Positions 10,792 to 23,848 of a stretch of DNA of 64,000 nucleotides are shown here, one piece after another. Under the pieces are notes generated by a model. It had not been told where the DNA came from. It saw nothing but the letters and a program-made list of their open reading frames with translations, and made no database searches. The position numbers and the translations under genes were made by a program. Numbering within the stretch: the stretch's first letter is position 1; each line of letters begins with the position of its first letter. The DNA comes from Buxus sempervirens (lineage: Eukaryota; Streptophyta; Magnoliopsida; Buxales; Buxaceae). The stretch covers positions 9,753,061 through 9,817,060 of the forward strand of contig OX387188.1 of the NCBI GenBank assembly GCA_947561395.2, given 5' to 3'.

Positions 10792-13685
10792 TGTGAGACA
10801 TGGAAAAATCACCTAGATGATTCCCTTCATCATTATATGGGCTCAACAAAAATGGGAGAGTCGCCACCATTCAATTTGTGAATGGGCACCAAAAATCATC
10901 AAAATAACCAAAAAGGCAAATCTAGAGTGAAAATAACCCTACTTGAAAATAAAATCCAGAGATGGGTAAGGGGATTAGATTATGAATGGGGGAAGGTGTT
11001 AGGCACCCCCATTCACCCACACAAGGTGGTTGCCAAGTGTTGTTCATGCTCAAAAATAAGAAAGCTTGCTAAAATAATCAAAAACCTTGAAAAAGGATTA
11101 AACAAATGTATGATACTTCCACATGAGAAATCTAATGAATTCCAGATCCTCTTTTATTTTATTATCACTTCTGGGACATCACCATTAAATGGAAATCAAA
11201 GCAAAACTTGAACAAAACCAAGTTGAGACAAATCCGGAAAATTTGGTAAAAGATAGAGCCATTTGTCTTGAAATCATTCAAATCAAATTTAAATTGAATC
11301 ACACCAAATCCATTTGAAAGATTATGATATATAGAAGACTCATGCAAATTTTCAATTAAATCTGGTTAAAACCCTAAGAGTTACTCTCCTTTGAAATCTG
11401 CTGTTGGAAATCGGTAAAAGTAACAAGTGGGCAACTTTGGAAATTCATTTAGGAAAATTGGCTCCATATAAATCCGTGAATTTTTGCATGAATGAAGTCT
11501 GTAGGGCCATATTTCAAATGAAACTAGCCCCAGACCAAACTTCATCCGGATGTGCCTTGGGTGACCTCCCGAACAGGCCCCGAGGATCACAGATTAGCCC
11601 AGAAATGTGCTGTTGAGCAGTTCTAAGTAAATCAGTTACCCATGACTCAAATGAAATCAAAAAATTGTGAAACTAACTGAATTTGAAAGTAGACTCCCAA
11701 AGGAAAAAACAGCAATAAAAATCACTCAAATCGGACTTAACATGAACACATGGTGCTCATGCGAAGTGACAGGTTCAGCAATCTGGCCTGAACTGACCTG
11801 TCAACTTAGACTGAATGGTGTCAAAATCCACTTCATAAAAATGGCTGAAATTTTACAGACATAAACTAGACATCCTCACCTTTCACATGTCTTTGAAATC
11901 ACTCCAAAATTCATCCGGACGATGAAGTTATGAGTGCCCGAAGTTAGGATACAGACGCTGTCCAGTTTTGCCATTTTTAAGTAAAATCAATCTAAAACAG
12001 TGATCAAGTGTGTGTAATCCGTGCAATCTAAATCAAAATCATTTCAAAAGGTATTGAAAAACCTCCAGGAGGAAATAGGGCACGAAATTGGCTCACCATT
12101 CTCTTAGATTGAAGAGAATATGCCAAAAACCCTAACATGGAGCAAAAATGCCCAAATCCGATAGGTTAGACCTAGGGGTCTTCAATACTCGAGATAAACT
12201 TGTTTGAAATCAATAAGAAATATCCCAGAAATGCTTGGGGCTATTTATTTTAGATCTATCACAATGAATACGATAGATCCAAAATACAAGCCGATTCCGA
12301 CAAAACGAGTGCAATATGTGCATGTGTACAAATTAATTCTTCAATCACATACATAACAACATATAGCATTCATATCAATCAAATTGGGTTCTAAAAAACC
12401 TAGGGTTCCGTTCCATTCTCGTTTCCCTTAGTTCTCTCTCCCGTTTTACAGTTTTGAGATAGTCTTGGGGTACTTTGAGTATGAAACGGTTTTCATAGAA
12501 TCAAAAGGCCAATCAAGAGGTTTCTATAACTAAGGATCAATTCCCAGTCTCGTTTCCCCTAGATCCCTCTTCAAGTTTTACGGCTAGATGGAGTCTCGAA
12601 GTACTTTGAGTAGGGAAAGGGGGTTGCATACACAATCAATAGGCCATTACTCTACAGAAAGGTAGAAGGAAGATCTATTTCTAGAATTTAAGAACATAAA
12701 AGAAAAGAGGTTTTAGGCTTACCGGGGGGTACTGGAAGCAATGGGGTAGAGGTTTCCCTTTTTCACTTGGAGCTCTTCAATCTCCAACTCTTGGCAAAAA
12801 TTCTTGGCCAAAGTTCTTGGGGAGAGGCCTCCTATTTATAGGCAAAGGCTAGGGTTGGGGAGAACCCTAATGGTAGACACAAGGATGTGTCTAGAATCCC
12901 CACACTTAACCCTAAGGCTATTTCCAAGATTTCCACTCCTTAAACAAAGGATATGATGGTAAAAAGTGAAAACTTTCGGAAAACCCTAATTTTGAGAAAA
13001 ATCCTTGTATCCGACAACTCAGGTCGGATACAAACAAAACTCTTTGTATCCAACATTATCTGTCGGATACAATAAAGATGTTTTGTATCTGACATTATCT
13101 GTCGGATACAAGGAAAGAAGCCTTTATCCGAATTTTAACACAGGCAATGCTTATTTACATGTAATATCATTTAAGTAAATGTCCTCGTATTTTTTAATCT
13201 CCATTTACTTAAGATAGTACATGTAAATAAGCAAACACCCCCCCCCCCCCTAATTTGAATCCATTAAAAATAGTTCCAGACCCAAATTCCAAGTGAATAA
13301 AAAGTCAACTTTCCAGTTCCAGGCTAAATTCCGGTTTTTTAGGTCCAGTAAAAAAATTCAATATGTTAATACCAAGGTATTCGTCAAGATTTAAAATCTC
13401 AAAAAATTTATTTATGCAATAACATTGCTAAAAACCTGATTACCAGGAAAAATTATCTTGAAATCTTGCTTTAAAAAATATTTCATTTTCTGGGGTCAAA
13501 AGTTAATAAAATTTAACCGGAAAAAGTTTGACTTTGCACAAAAGGTTGAATTCGGGCCTTTTCCTTTGTGGTTTTGGATTCAAATGGGTTAAAGACCTCA
13601 AACCCAATGCAAAGAATTGAAAATTCCAATAATATTTCTCTCCTTCAAGATTTATCAAAAATTGTGCAATTTTGGGGTGTCTACA
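10792..13685 (-). mobile_element. LTR D', solo LTR of the D family in reverse orientation
   Basis: On the minus strand it starts TGTAGACACCCC at 13685 and ends ATGTCTCACA at 10792. An exact duplication ACAGT flanks it (10787-10791 and 13686-13690). It shares with LTR D the TATA box (12833-12840), a GTAAGCC donor 110 bp downstream (12717-12723), the GTGGCGACTC block near its end, and a hairpin array (13007-13109). It is 0.6 kb longer than D. It interrupts the L1 LINE. Confidence 0.9.
13007..13109 (+). repeat. Three-unit palindrome array in LTR D'
   Basis: 25-nt units at 13007-13031, 13046-13070 and 13085-13109, with arms GTATCCGAC and GTCGGATAC (single mismatches in the last two). The array reads in the + direction like the one in LTR D, although the LTR itself is inverted. 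Confidence 0.9.
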
Positions 13686-13702
13686 ACAGTGTGCTACTGC
13701 CA

Positions 13703-16078
13703 TGTAAGACCCTAAATTCTGTTAAATCCTAATTAGTTAATCTATTATTAAATTAGGCTTATTAAACTAATTAAGCACTCGTGCTATGAAGGTGGAGTGA
13801 ATGAGGACCATGTGTGATAATTGGAGGAGCAATTGGAAGTCTATCGAGTGTTTTATTGAGGTAAGTACACCCTTTTAAATAAAGCTTTGGTGTTGATTTC
13901 CTTGGTTTTGATAAGCCTCCAAAGTATGGTAGTAATGTAGGAAACCAATCTTTGAATTTGGAGTTTACTTGAAAAAATTAGCCTGAACGCTCGAACCTTG
14001 ATCATGCATTACAAATAGAGTAGTAATCCCGCTTGAGCACTCAAGCCACGTTCATGCGCTGAATCACGTGTTGATAATTGTTTAGAGTTCTTGCTTGAAC
14101 GCTTGAACCCTAAATCGTGCATTCATCGCGCGTCAATCATTGCTCAAACAAAAACCCTGTCATGCAATACCTGCGTATGTGTGTTGATAAATTCCTACAG
14201 AGACTATTTGTTTTAAGTTCAAGGTTCAAGTGTTTACGCTCCAAGGTTCATGCATTCAATACTAAAAACCCAGATTGACTGTTTTGGACCCTGATATGAT
14301 AAGCACCCATCCTATTTCGTTTTAAACACCTTTCAACACCATTTTGGCACGAAATTAAGCCAACACATGAGAAAACATGCTAGGTTTGGTAGAGTTCATT
14401 TAAGAATAATATTTTATTTATATTTCAGCCAATTATCTAACTTAGAGGTGCAAGAGGAAGTGAAATTAGATATTGAGGCTTATTTGATAAAGGGCTCAAG
14501 TGTAAGGGCAAATTGGTAAAAGACCAAGTGAGCCAATGTCTTAAGCCAAAAATTGGTCAGTGTTGAACACTTTCTTTGCACACTACGTAGAGAATGAAGG
14601 AGAGTAAACTCAAGGGTTTCTGAAATTTTAAGAAGGGAGAGTGAAGGACTCTTGTTGTTAAGGTGGAGAATCATGGTACCTTGAAGGGAGCTGTGAGCTA
14701 GGGTTTGAATTGGTCGAGAATCCCAAACTGTGAGTTGATTCTAGGGTTAGAGTTGAAGATTTGTTGAAAGAAGCTGGAATCATATCTTGGGATTGAGCTT
14801 CTACACTGATTTGTAAGTAGCAACCTTTGAACCAAGAGAAGTTTACCCTAGTTTTAGATTCATCCTCTCTATAGTTTGCTTTAGTTCAACATTGAGTTGC
14901 ATGTTAATTTAGTTTCTAGATTTTGAGTGGGTTTTAGTATTATAACTTATGATTTCTGAACTGCTGAGACTTCTTACATAAATCATAGGCAAAGGCGAGT
15001 AATTGCCCAACCTTGATAAATTTCAAAACTGCAAATTATGGTATTTTAACGTCTTGATTTTGTTTCTATTGAAATCCACTGGTTCTAACACTTGTATTTG
15101 TGTATTTAGAAAAGGTTGTTCATGGTCTAAGAATTTAGAAAATTTAGGTAAAGATTTTGGGTGCCTTTTTGACAATTCAAATTTTATGGAACTTGGGGGA
15201 AAACGCTATTTGAACAAATATCTTCATTCAAAATGGTTTGTAAATAATTGTTCATATGTTTGGGCTTTGTTTTGGAGTTATGAAAGAAAAATGGAATTAT
15301 GTGATTTGGAAAATGAAGCTGACGCTTCTTGTTGATTTGAAAAGGTTTGTTAGCCTATGGTGTCCCAAAAGGCAGTGAGGCCTAGGGATGTAATTGGGAG
15401 TCAACATGAGGTTCACCTGGAATTGGTTTTGCAATTGGGCAGATGGTGCCCTTACAAGACTTGTTTTGTTAAAATGTTTTGACTATTTTACTATGAGTTT
15501 GTATGAGTCTAGTGGGCTTAGAGATGGTTGTGGATCCATAGTAAACCAAGTAAGTGTATTAGTGATGGTTTGTCAAGTTAACACTTGAGCCACATCTGTG
15601 TTCCATCGTGTGGGATCAATGAAGCCTTCTTGTGGGAAAGTTGAGCTGCGACAACCTGCTCCGCTGTGTAGGATTGGCGAGGTCTCCTCGTGTGTGTGTT
15701 ATGGTTATATGGTTGGGTTGTAGTAGTTGACTAGGTTATCTCTTGCCAGCCCATGCAAGGGTGCTCCACTCGGGAGAATGACCGTGTCTCGACTTCTACC
15801 TGCTAGTCGTGAGGTGGCAAAATGATATGTGGGTGATTAATTCAATTGACAAACACACTAATCCACGAGTCCTACAAATACTTGCTTGCAGTTAATGATT
15901 GTGTTTTATCTGAATGATTTCATGTTTATCTGCCTGAACTTCTTAACTTGAATCTTATACCTTATATTTAAGTATGTTATCATGAGGTTATAAATTGCGT
16001 AAACTGCTTCTCACCATAAGTAGGGCTCAGGGATGGGTTGGTGCCTTTAATGGGTAGACCCGGTTCCGAGGCGCTACA
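13703..16078 (+). mobile_element. LTR G, solo LTR
   Basis: Starts TGTAAGACCCTAAATTC and ends CCGAGGCGCTACA. The flanks TGCCA (13698-13702) and TTCCA (16079-16083) match at 4 of 5 bases, as an old duplication would. It carries GTAAGTAGCAACC (14813) and the GGATCCATAG block (about 15532). It lacks a clear copy of the hairpin motif and is the most divergent member. The 110- and 64-codon ORFs in it (15003-15335, 15394-15588) have no recognisable product. It interrupts the LINE. Confidence 0.75.
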
Positions 16079-18936
16079 TTCCAATTTTGCAAATCCAAAT
16101 GATAACACAATATGGGTTGATTTTAACCCAATAAGGGATCCAATGGTGCCAATTTGATCAAACCCAACAATTCATTTACATATCCCCACCGAACCTGAAC
16201 AAAATCTCCTTCTATCCAACTTTTTCAAGTTCCGTTCTCGATCTACTAGCCCTCTAGCGCCGAAATATCCCTTAACTTCATCCCCCCATTTAGTTTTAAA
16301 GTTTAGTATTGACAAAAATCCATTTGTTGATTCCACTTTGTATTGTGCTAAACCTAAACATACAACCAAAGAACCCAGGCGTCTAAACTCTTGTAACTCT
16401 AAGGAGGCAGAAGCAAGCATTGGCAAGACTCCAAGGATTCCCAAGAGAGGGATGGAGGTTAGTCTCAGCAACAAGAAAAGAAGAATCAAGGAACCATAAA
16501 CTTTTTTATCGGATTTAATCAACACTGAAAACAAGCATTCAACAAGCCAGTCATTCGAATTGAGGAGGTAAGAACCTAGGTGAGGTTCTCCAACCACCTT
16601 CTCCCCCATGATTGTTCTAGCATGTAATTGTTGAGGGATTAGGTAGCCTTTAACAAGACAATAAATGAGATTCCTGATTAGGATTCATAGGCCCAACCTA
16701 ATACTCTTCTCTAAAACCATATGAGATGATAAAAACTAATAGAAGAATATTTGGAAATTTGGTTATGAAATTTTTTTTTGGCCTGCTTCTCGTGGTCTAT
16801 CTGGAGGTTTTTGGATTTTATGAGATAACTCTATTTTTGTTGAAGTGATTTACCACAATTCAGGGCTTGCGCATTTGACCCTTAATGCATCTTCTTCGAG
16901 GGAATCAAGCCCAACGTTCACACATGATAGCCACTTTTGTGCCATTCAAAGGTAGCAATGGAACCAAGTCAAAGCCATAGCTGCCACTCAATTAACCCCT
17001 TGGATGCTATTAGAAAACTTCAATGAGGTATTGGGAGAAAACGAAAAGCAAAGTGGTAAGAAATTCAATGTAAATCAAGCTGAACTCTTTCTCCATCTTA
17101 TCAATGATTGTAACCTCATGGACTTGCATCCCAAAGGCCTGAAATTTATGTGGGATAATGTTAGATTTGGCCTTGGAAGAATTCGAGAGAGACTTGATCA
17201 TGTCCTTTGCAATCCTGATTGGTTTTTAAAATACCCCACTGCAGTGGTTTCCAGGAACCCATAATGGGATCTAACACAACCCTTCCCTGATCAAGACAAA
17301 CCCTATCAAACACAATAAGCAGAAGCCATTCAGATTCGAATTTTTCTGGATGGAAGAAATAGATTGCTAGAACCTAATAGAAAGGGTTTGTCTGCCTTCT
17401 AAATAACAAGTTTGGAAGAGTAGGAAAGGAGCTTGCTCAATGGAATAAGAAACATATTGGTATCCTCCATTCCATAACCGCTTGGCTCCTCTCTAAAATT
17501 AAAGATGCCCAAATTGCATTGGAAAGCTGCTATGATCAAAACTTGGCGATCAAGGAGTAGCAACTCAGGAAAGAGTATTTTCATACTCTTAAACAACAAG
17601 AAATTCCATGGGCTCAAAAGTCCAGGATAAATTAGCTTAAAAAAAGAGACCTAAATGCTATTTTTTTTTTTTTCACTTTTCAGCCCTTGCTTGAAGGCAA
17701 TGAAACAATATCATAAGTATCAAGGATGGTAACAATGAATTGCTCTCCAAACCTGAAGCAATCGAAGATTGCTTTATTAATTATTTCACTAACATTTTCA
17801 TGAGAATGTAGATACTAATTCTTCTCAGGAGCTGCCAAACATAGGAGCTATAATTGATGAGGGTGAAAACATGAATCTTCTTAGGTGCATTTCTGATGAG
17901 GAAATTCTTCTTACAATAAATGAAATGCTTTTAAGAAAAAGTCAGGTCCGGATGGGTTTCAAGGCTTATTCTATAAAAAATACTGGGATATAGTGGGCCC
18001 AAACATAGTCTCTATGATTAAAGAATTTTATTTTTTTTTGCTTTGGTATTCTCAATAAGGGTATTAATCATACCTTTATCACATTAATACCAAAAATTAA
18101 TCAACCTCAAAAACCAAGTGATTTTCGTCCCATTAGCCTTTGCAATTATAGTAATAAAATCATTTCAAGGATAATGGTAAATAGAATGAGACCGCTTATG
18201 GATAAGATTATTTCTCCAATCCAAAGTGAATTTATGGCTAAAGATCTATCCATTACAATATTGTGCTTGTGCAGGAGATAATGCATTATATCAAAGGTAG
18301 GAAAACTGGCAATTCAAGTGGTTTTGCGTTGAAAGTGGACCTATCGAAAGCGTATGACAGACTCAGATGGGATCTGATTCTAAAATCTGTGGAAGCTGCT
18401 GGTTTCAATAAACATTGGACATTTATAATAATGCTATATGATTTCTGTAATTTAGCAGGCCATGAAATAAATCTTGCAAAAAATGAACTCATAATGAGGC
18501 TAGCATTAAAGGCAGAGCTAGAGGAGACCTACGTCGTATATTTGGGGTGAAGCCAAAACAAAAATATCTTGGAATCGCTCTGCCAGATGGAAGAATCAAA
18601 ACTCCCTTTTTTGTTGAAATTAACAATGGAATCAACAGGAGATTGGCTGTCTGGAAATCTAGGTTGTTGACTTAAGCTGGTAGGCTTATACTGATAAACT
18701 CTGTAATTATAGGTATGCCCATACATCTCATGTCTTGCCTAAAAATCTTTTCTAAATTTGTGGAATTCATTGAGAGGGCATCTCGGACCTTCCTTTGGGC
18801 TCAACCAAACAAGGAAAAATCTTTTCACAGGTGGGATAAAATATGCATACCAAAGGAAGCTGGGGGTTTAAATATTAAGAATCTAAAAGCTCTCAATGAA
18901 GCTCTATTGGCTAAGAAAGCCTAGGATCTTATAGCT
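16079..18936 (+). pseudogene. L1 LINE endonuclease and reverse transcriptase, broken
   Basis: The endonuclease part lies about 16780-17270, with 'NFNEVLGENEKQSG' and 'RIRERLDHVLCNPDW'. The reverse transcriptase begins about 17930 ('SGPDGFQGLFYK') and continues with 'PKPSDFRPISLCNYS' (18108) and 'LSKAYDRLRWDLI' (18341). The palm segment that should carry the catalytic F-A-D-D motif is absent: 'NKHWTFIIM' is followed directly by the later 'HEINLAKNELIM' (about 18425-18490). Thumb-region sequence follows to 18925. Stops and frameshifts occur throughout, so the protein is dead. Confidence 0.75.
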
Positions 18937-18941
18937 GATGA

Positions 18942-20636
18942 CGTAAAATCCCTAAATTTTAATTAATAAATTAAATTTTGATTTTATGATAAATAATTAT
19001 CAGTATTGGTTTAAATTTCAGGAAAAGGAGAATGAGGATATTTATGGAATTTTCAGAAATTAAATGAAGAGAATTTACTTAAATGTGGTAAGTAGTTATT
19101 TTTTTATTATTTTAATATTGATATATATATGAAATAACATGAATTAATTAATGGTTATCAATGATGGTGTATATAGGATTGGTGGAGTATCATGTAGCAA
19201 ATCACCAAAAATTTTAAGAATTGGTTGGGCGGCAAAGTGAGGAGTATAAAAGGAGGTTAGTTAGTGGTTAGATTTTTTGGTTAGCTTGGGAGATTTCTAG
19301 AGAAGAGAGAAGCTTCTGGAGAATAGAAGAAGAAGAAAGGAGGAACTCAGATCTGATCGATTAAAAAGCTTTCTCAAATAGTCGATTGATTGAGAAGCTG
19401 ATTTGAAGAAAGGAGCTGCTGAAACAGAGATCAGATCTAATAAATTGAAAAGGAATTCGTTTAGATCAGAAGAGGAATTAGGTAAGGGATGATTTAACCT
19501 CTGATTTATGTTTATTACAATGAATTGATAGGGATTTGGTCAGATCTAATCAGATCTGGGAAAGTTCTTTAAGTTTTATGGTTTTATTGTGAAACATTGT
19601 GAATTTGTTGAGAATAGTGAGATTTGGAGCTTCTGAGATCATAGGAATTGGAATTGAGCTTGATCTAAACTTTCTAGAAGTAAGTAGCACCTTTTCGTTT
19701 TGGTTTGTGCATGAATTTTCAAGTGATTGTAGTGAGAATGATATTAAAAGCTTCTCTTTGAACTAAATCAGGATGTTTAGAGAATTTCAATGGGATTGAC
19801 TGATTCGAATTATTCTTGAGTTAAATTGTGGTTTGAATTAGTACGAAAGCTTAAATTAATGATTTAGAAGATGTTTGTAGAGTTTTAGATTTATCAAATC
19901 ATGAATTGGTAGGTTAGATTCGAAATCTCAGAAAATTCTAGATCTGTTTGCGAACCCGAGTTTTTGCTGGGCGCTTGGAGTCGCGCTCGAGCGCTATTCC
20001 AAGTGCCAAGCCGGTGTTTTTTTTTTTTAAAAAAAAAACTCAAAACCCGAAAGTTGACAAATCCAATTAAGTTGAGCGCCCAACTTGATGCTCAAGCGCT
20101 CTGCCGAGCGCCAACTTCTCAAATTCAAAACCTCCCAACCCTTCCTTGGACACTCGAGCGCCATGTCGAGCGCCCAACTCAAAAAACCTTGTTTTGAAGT
20201 GTATTCAACTACGGATTCATTTTTAATCAAAAACCTATGCAAAAATTAGATTTAGGTATTTAGAAAGTGTTTGCACAAGAATTGTCTCAAAATTCAATTT
20301 AATGAAGAGTTTGGGTACATTCTACTAAACTAGGTCTTTGAGAGACTTTTGTTTTCAAATTAGTATAGAGTGAGTCTATCTTGATTTCACCACTTGTAGC
20401 ATTTCTTTGAGATCATTTCTAAGGTGTTTCTAAAGGCCATTTGTATGAATGAGCTTATACCAAATACTTGTCCACCTATTCCTCCAAATTAGGTCATTTT
20501 GGGCTTTCAAATGGATTATATGGTATATGTTCGTTTTATGTTTTCCTTCACTTTAATATATAGATCCTATGAGAAAAGTTAAAGCTTCGTAAACGAGTTA
20601 CGGATTTATTACGTAACCGGGATCCAGGGCGTTACA
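18942..20636 (+). mobile_element. LTR H, short solo LTR
   Basis: Runs from CGTAAAATCCC (first T of the family start apparently changed) to GATCCAGGGCGTTACA. The flanks GATGA (18937-18941) and GATGG (20637-20641) are a probable worn duplication. It has TATAAAA (19245-19251), GTAAGTAGCAC (19680) and a GAGCGC-rich tract (about 19965-20185). The minisatellite and hairpin segments of its relatives are missing, which explains its 1.7-kb length. It splits the LINE reverse transcriptase. Confidence 0.78.
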
Positions 20637-22140
20637 GATGGGGACATATTTTGGACCAAAATTTTCAAAATCTAAATATTTTCATGACAAGAGTTTCCTG
20701 GAAAGTTCCAAGAAAAGATCTGACTCCCAAATCTAAAAAGCAAATTCATGCTACAAAATGTCATCAGCAAGGGGATGAGATGGAAAATTGCAAATGGTAA
20801 CTCTATCCCCATTATCGATACTAGCTGGATACCGTTCATATCTATGCAAGAGGCTGTGCCAAGGCTAAATGTTATGGAACAAATTATTAAGGTTGCAGAT
20901 CTGCTGAACCCTGAAGCAAGACAATGGAATGTGAATTTACTGAAAAAATTATGGCCTGCTAACATCGTAAACATTATCAAGTCAATCCACGCGAGCCATA
21001 ACAGGAACAAAGATGAAATTATGTGGAGGGCTGGTAAGTCTAATGCATTCTGGGTATCTTCAGCCTATGATATCATTGGTAACAGAGATCAGATGGAAAA
21101 AACAAGCTTTGGTGCAGGATTTGGAGAATAAACTATCCATAAAAAACCTAAAGTTTTTTGTATGGAAGAGCATCCAAAATGGTTTGCCAACTAATGACTT
21201 CACCAAACAATCAAATACAAAGACAAGAGGGCGTCCTATGCAATAACACCATGGAAACTTGCCTCCATCTATTCTCAGAGTGCCTGTTTACATGGGCCGT
21301 ATGATTTGCTGCATCTAGTAGATTGTTCGATAGACTAGCAACTGAGACTGTAGTAAAGAATTGGTGGTTTCGGAGACTCAAGAAGATCGAAGGACGGAAG
21401 CGGCTTGGCAAATCTAAAACAGGTATGTTTTGAAGGCACAATACTAAATACGAACTTAAGTCTGTCGATATTCAATGCCTTGCAAGAGGATTCAAGGGTG
21501 CTGATGGAGAAGGAGCAAATGACAACCAGGTGTGAAGAAACTTGCATCAGGTGGGGGCTACCTAGATATGAAAATATGAAGATCAATGTGGACGGGGCAG
21601 CTCGCGGGAATCCAAGTAGTGCGTCATGTGGAATCATCTGTTGAGGAGTAGCTGGTGAGTTTGTAGCTGAAACAGCATTCGTTTTAGGATCTGAATAGGA
21701 GATTATGGCAGAAGCACATGCAATACTGGAAGGCATCAAAATGGCCTTGGCACTTGGCATCAAAAGAGTTGAGATGGAAAGTGATTCAGCCTGTACAGTT
21801 ACATTTGAATGAAGCTTCAGAAGATCTACCGCGATTGCATACATAGTGGAGGAAGCTAAAGTGCTAGTTTTCAATTTGAACTTTTTTTCTCTAAAGCACG
21901 TTTTCAGAGATGTCGATAGAGCGGAATGTCGACTGTATAGCTTCTATCTACATTTTTATTTACAGCATTGAAGGAGTGCCGTTCAATGTGGGTCCTACAC
22001 AAAAAATTAAAAACTAAAAAAATGGATGAACAATAAGTGAATGGCATCCGATATATACTGCAAATAACATTGTAGATAAAGGCTGCACAGTCCCTCATCC
22101 GCGGAGTAAATAGCGGACAAACTGGCAAACTTTGTGCTTG
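20637..22140 (+). pseudogene. L1 LINE 3' coding part with zf-RVT-like region and RNase H
   Basis: Continues the LINE frame after LTR H: 'GMRWKIANGNSIPIIDTSW' (about 20772) is the usual plant L1 linker. 'VDGAARGNPSSASCGI' (about 21589-21640) is an RNase H start with its first Asp; 'AEAHAILEGIKMA' and 'VEMESDS' (about 21709-21790) give the Glu and second Asp. Several stops and frameshifts are present. A C-terminal RNase H is typical of one branch of plant L1 elements. Confidence 0.75.
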
Positions 22141-22245
22141 GTACTCATGTAAGAATCTTAAGAAAGAAGTAACATATTAGTGAATTTTCACTTTAGCCCC
22201 TTCCTGCCGAAAAAAAAAAAAGAAAAAGGAAAAAAAGAAAAACGG

Positions 22246-23848
22246 AAGAAGAAGACTAGCAAAGTCAATTTCATCACTTAATTTGATCTATTTATCCCAT
22301 ATCACATTGCTGATGGTTGTTCCATAATGTTTGCCTTATGCACTACGTAACACGTCTATTGCAATGGTGACAAGCAAACACGGTTTTTGGATACATGGAA
22401 CTGATTTTGAATTTGGATGCTTCCTCCTAACAATGTAAATCGAGAGCCCCATCGCGTTCTTTAATTCACATGACCCTTACAGTTCCAAGAAGTTGCATCC
22501 CCGCAAATAATATTTTTGTTCTGCATGACTTCATCCCAATGAGGTGTTCTTTTAGGAAAATACGATAGAACTAAAAAAAAAGCCCAACTTGTCTGCATGT
22601 AAGCAATTTAGGTAAAAAAACGGCGGTTTTCTTCTTTGAGAAGTAACCAAGTCGTCTAGACGTAAGCAATTTAACAACTTTCTAGATTGCCTGCATCTTA
22701 TGATTTAACTAAATCATATTGCGTCCTATATATAAATAAACATCATCTGAAAATGTAGATTAATGCATCCAAAATTGCATATAACTGAACGATTTATAAT
22801 GCTGTTAATAGATGAGCAATTTACTGGTAAGCTATCAGTCTTTTTAGTGCATCCAACACGATTAGTGCATTCAACTTCTTAGATACGGTACTAATAAAAG
22901 TGTTTTTCTGGTACCATGGTAGAACTCATTGTTTTCTGGTACCTCTACGCTGATGCCTCCATCACCAAGTAAAAGCGAGTTATATAATGCTAGCAGCCAC
23001 TGATAACACTCCCGATAATCTATTAAGATAGGATCTGAAATATTATTTTCTCCAAAACCAACCATTTGGGATAAAGCAACTTCTTGGTATGTGGGCATAC
23101 TCAATTATACCCACTTAATTGCTTTCAAAACAACGACTGTTTCACATTCATTCTAAATTTGGAACCCAAGAAATAAGTCTGAATTATTTGAAGACAAGAC
23201 GAGTTTGAAATTGGATAATCTATTTATTCATTCTTTTAAGAGGATACAAATATTACAAGTTCACCATTGCTAGAGCTTAAAAAAAATCTTTTCATAAATG
23301 ACAAGTCTGTCCTTTATTAGCAGATATAAAATAATAGTCTTTTAAATTTTTAAGAGACTAAAATATAATAATTTTTAAGATATAATAAGATATATAATAT
23401 AATAGTCTTTTAAATTTTTGGGAACTCATTCCAAGCAGTGGAATGAGTTCCCAAAATGAATGCCAAACGATGCCTTATTATTGACCACACAACTAGAGGG
23501 AACTCAATCTCGTGACTGGGTTAATATAAGGAGCTTTTGCTGTTCAAGATGGAAGTTATATTTAATCAAAAGATTCAGTTGCTGTTTGAAGGAAGATTAA
23601 TTACATTGATTTATGAAAACTACATAAACTTTGGCGAGTCTCAATCCAAACCTGAAAATATAACAGTTTGCAGACTGAGGTTTACATCAACATTCTTTTA
23701 TCTGGCAGGAAATTCAAAACCCAATAGAAAAAAAAAACCAAAAAGAAAAGGAGAAAAAGAACCTAGGCTGGATTATGGTTGAGGCCCCTCCTCTCCAGCT
23801 AAAATACATAAGCCATAAAGGTGCCCGGATGCTTCAATTTGGTCAGAT
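22246..23848. other. Non-coding stretch between the LINE tail and the host gene stop codon
   Basis: No gene is seen. It should include the 3' UTR of the minus-strand gene at its right end. A 19-bp sequence AATAGTCTTTTAAATTTTT occurs twice (23332 and 23401), the second copy next to a perfect hairpin at 23416-23456. Short ORFs here (22871-23104, 23537-23782) have no recognisable product. Confidence 0.6.
23416..23456. repeat. Perfect 17-bp inverted repeat with 7-nt loop
   Basis: TTTTGGGAACTCATTCC (23416-23432), loop AAGCAGT, then the exact complement (23440-23456). It may be the terminal part of a MITE; the other end was not found. Confidence 0.85.

Larger units (their letters stand above)
9910..22245 (+). 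mobile_element. Degenerate L1-type LINE split by three solo LTRs
   Basis: The pieces 9910-10791, 13686-13702, 16079-18941 and 20637-22245 read in order as one non-LTR retrotransposon: ORF1 with zinc-knuckle region, endonuclease, reverse transcriptase, zf-RVT-like linker, RNase H, and an A-rich tail (about 22209-22245). The gaps are solo LTRs D', G and H. All reading frames are broken. The exact 5' end and the LINE's own target duplication were not found; LTR F may also sit inside it. Confidence 0.75.

Noticed and set aside
3451-13690. D and D' as the two arms of one large inverted-repeat element
   Set aside because: Each has its own exact and different 5-bp duplication (AGAGG and ACAGT), so they are separate insertions.
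15003-15588. 110- and 64-codon + strand ORFs
   Set aside because: They lie wholly inside solo LTR G, show no domain and have no splice or start support.
16172-16609. 145-codon minus-strand ORF
   Set aside because: It lies antisense to the L1 LINE between ORF1 and endonuclease; no recognisable domain.
21335-21874. 179-codon minus-strand ORF
   Set aside because: It is the antisense shadow of the LINE RNase H region.
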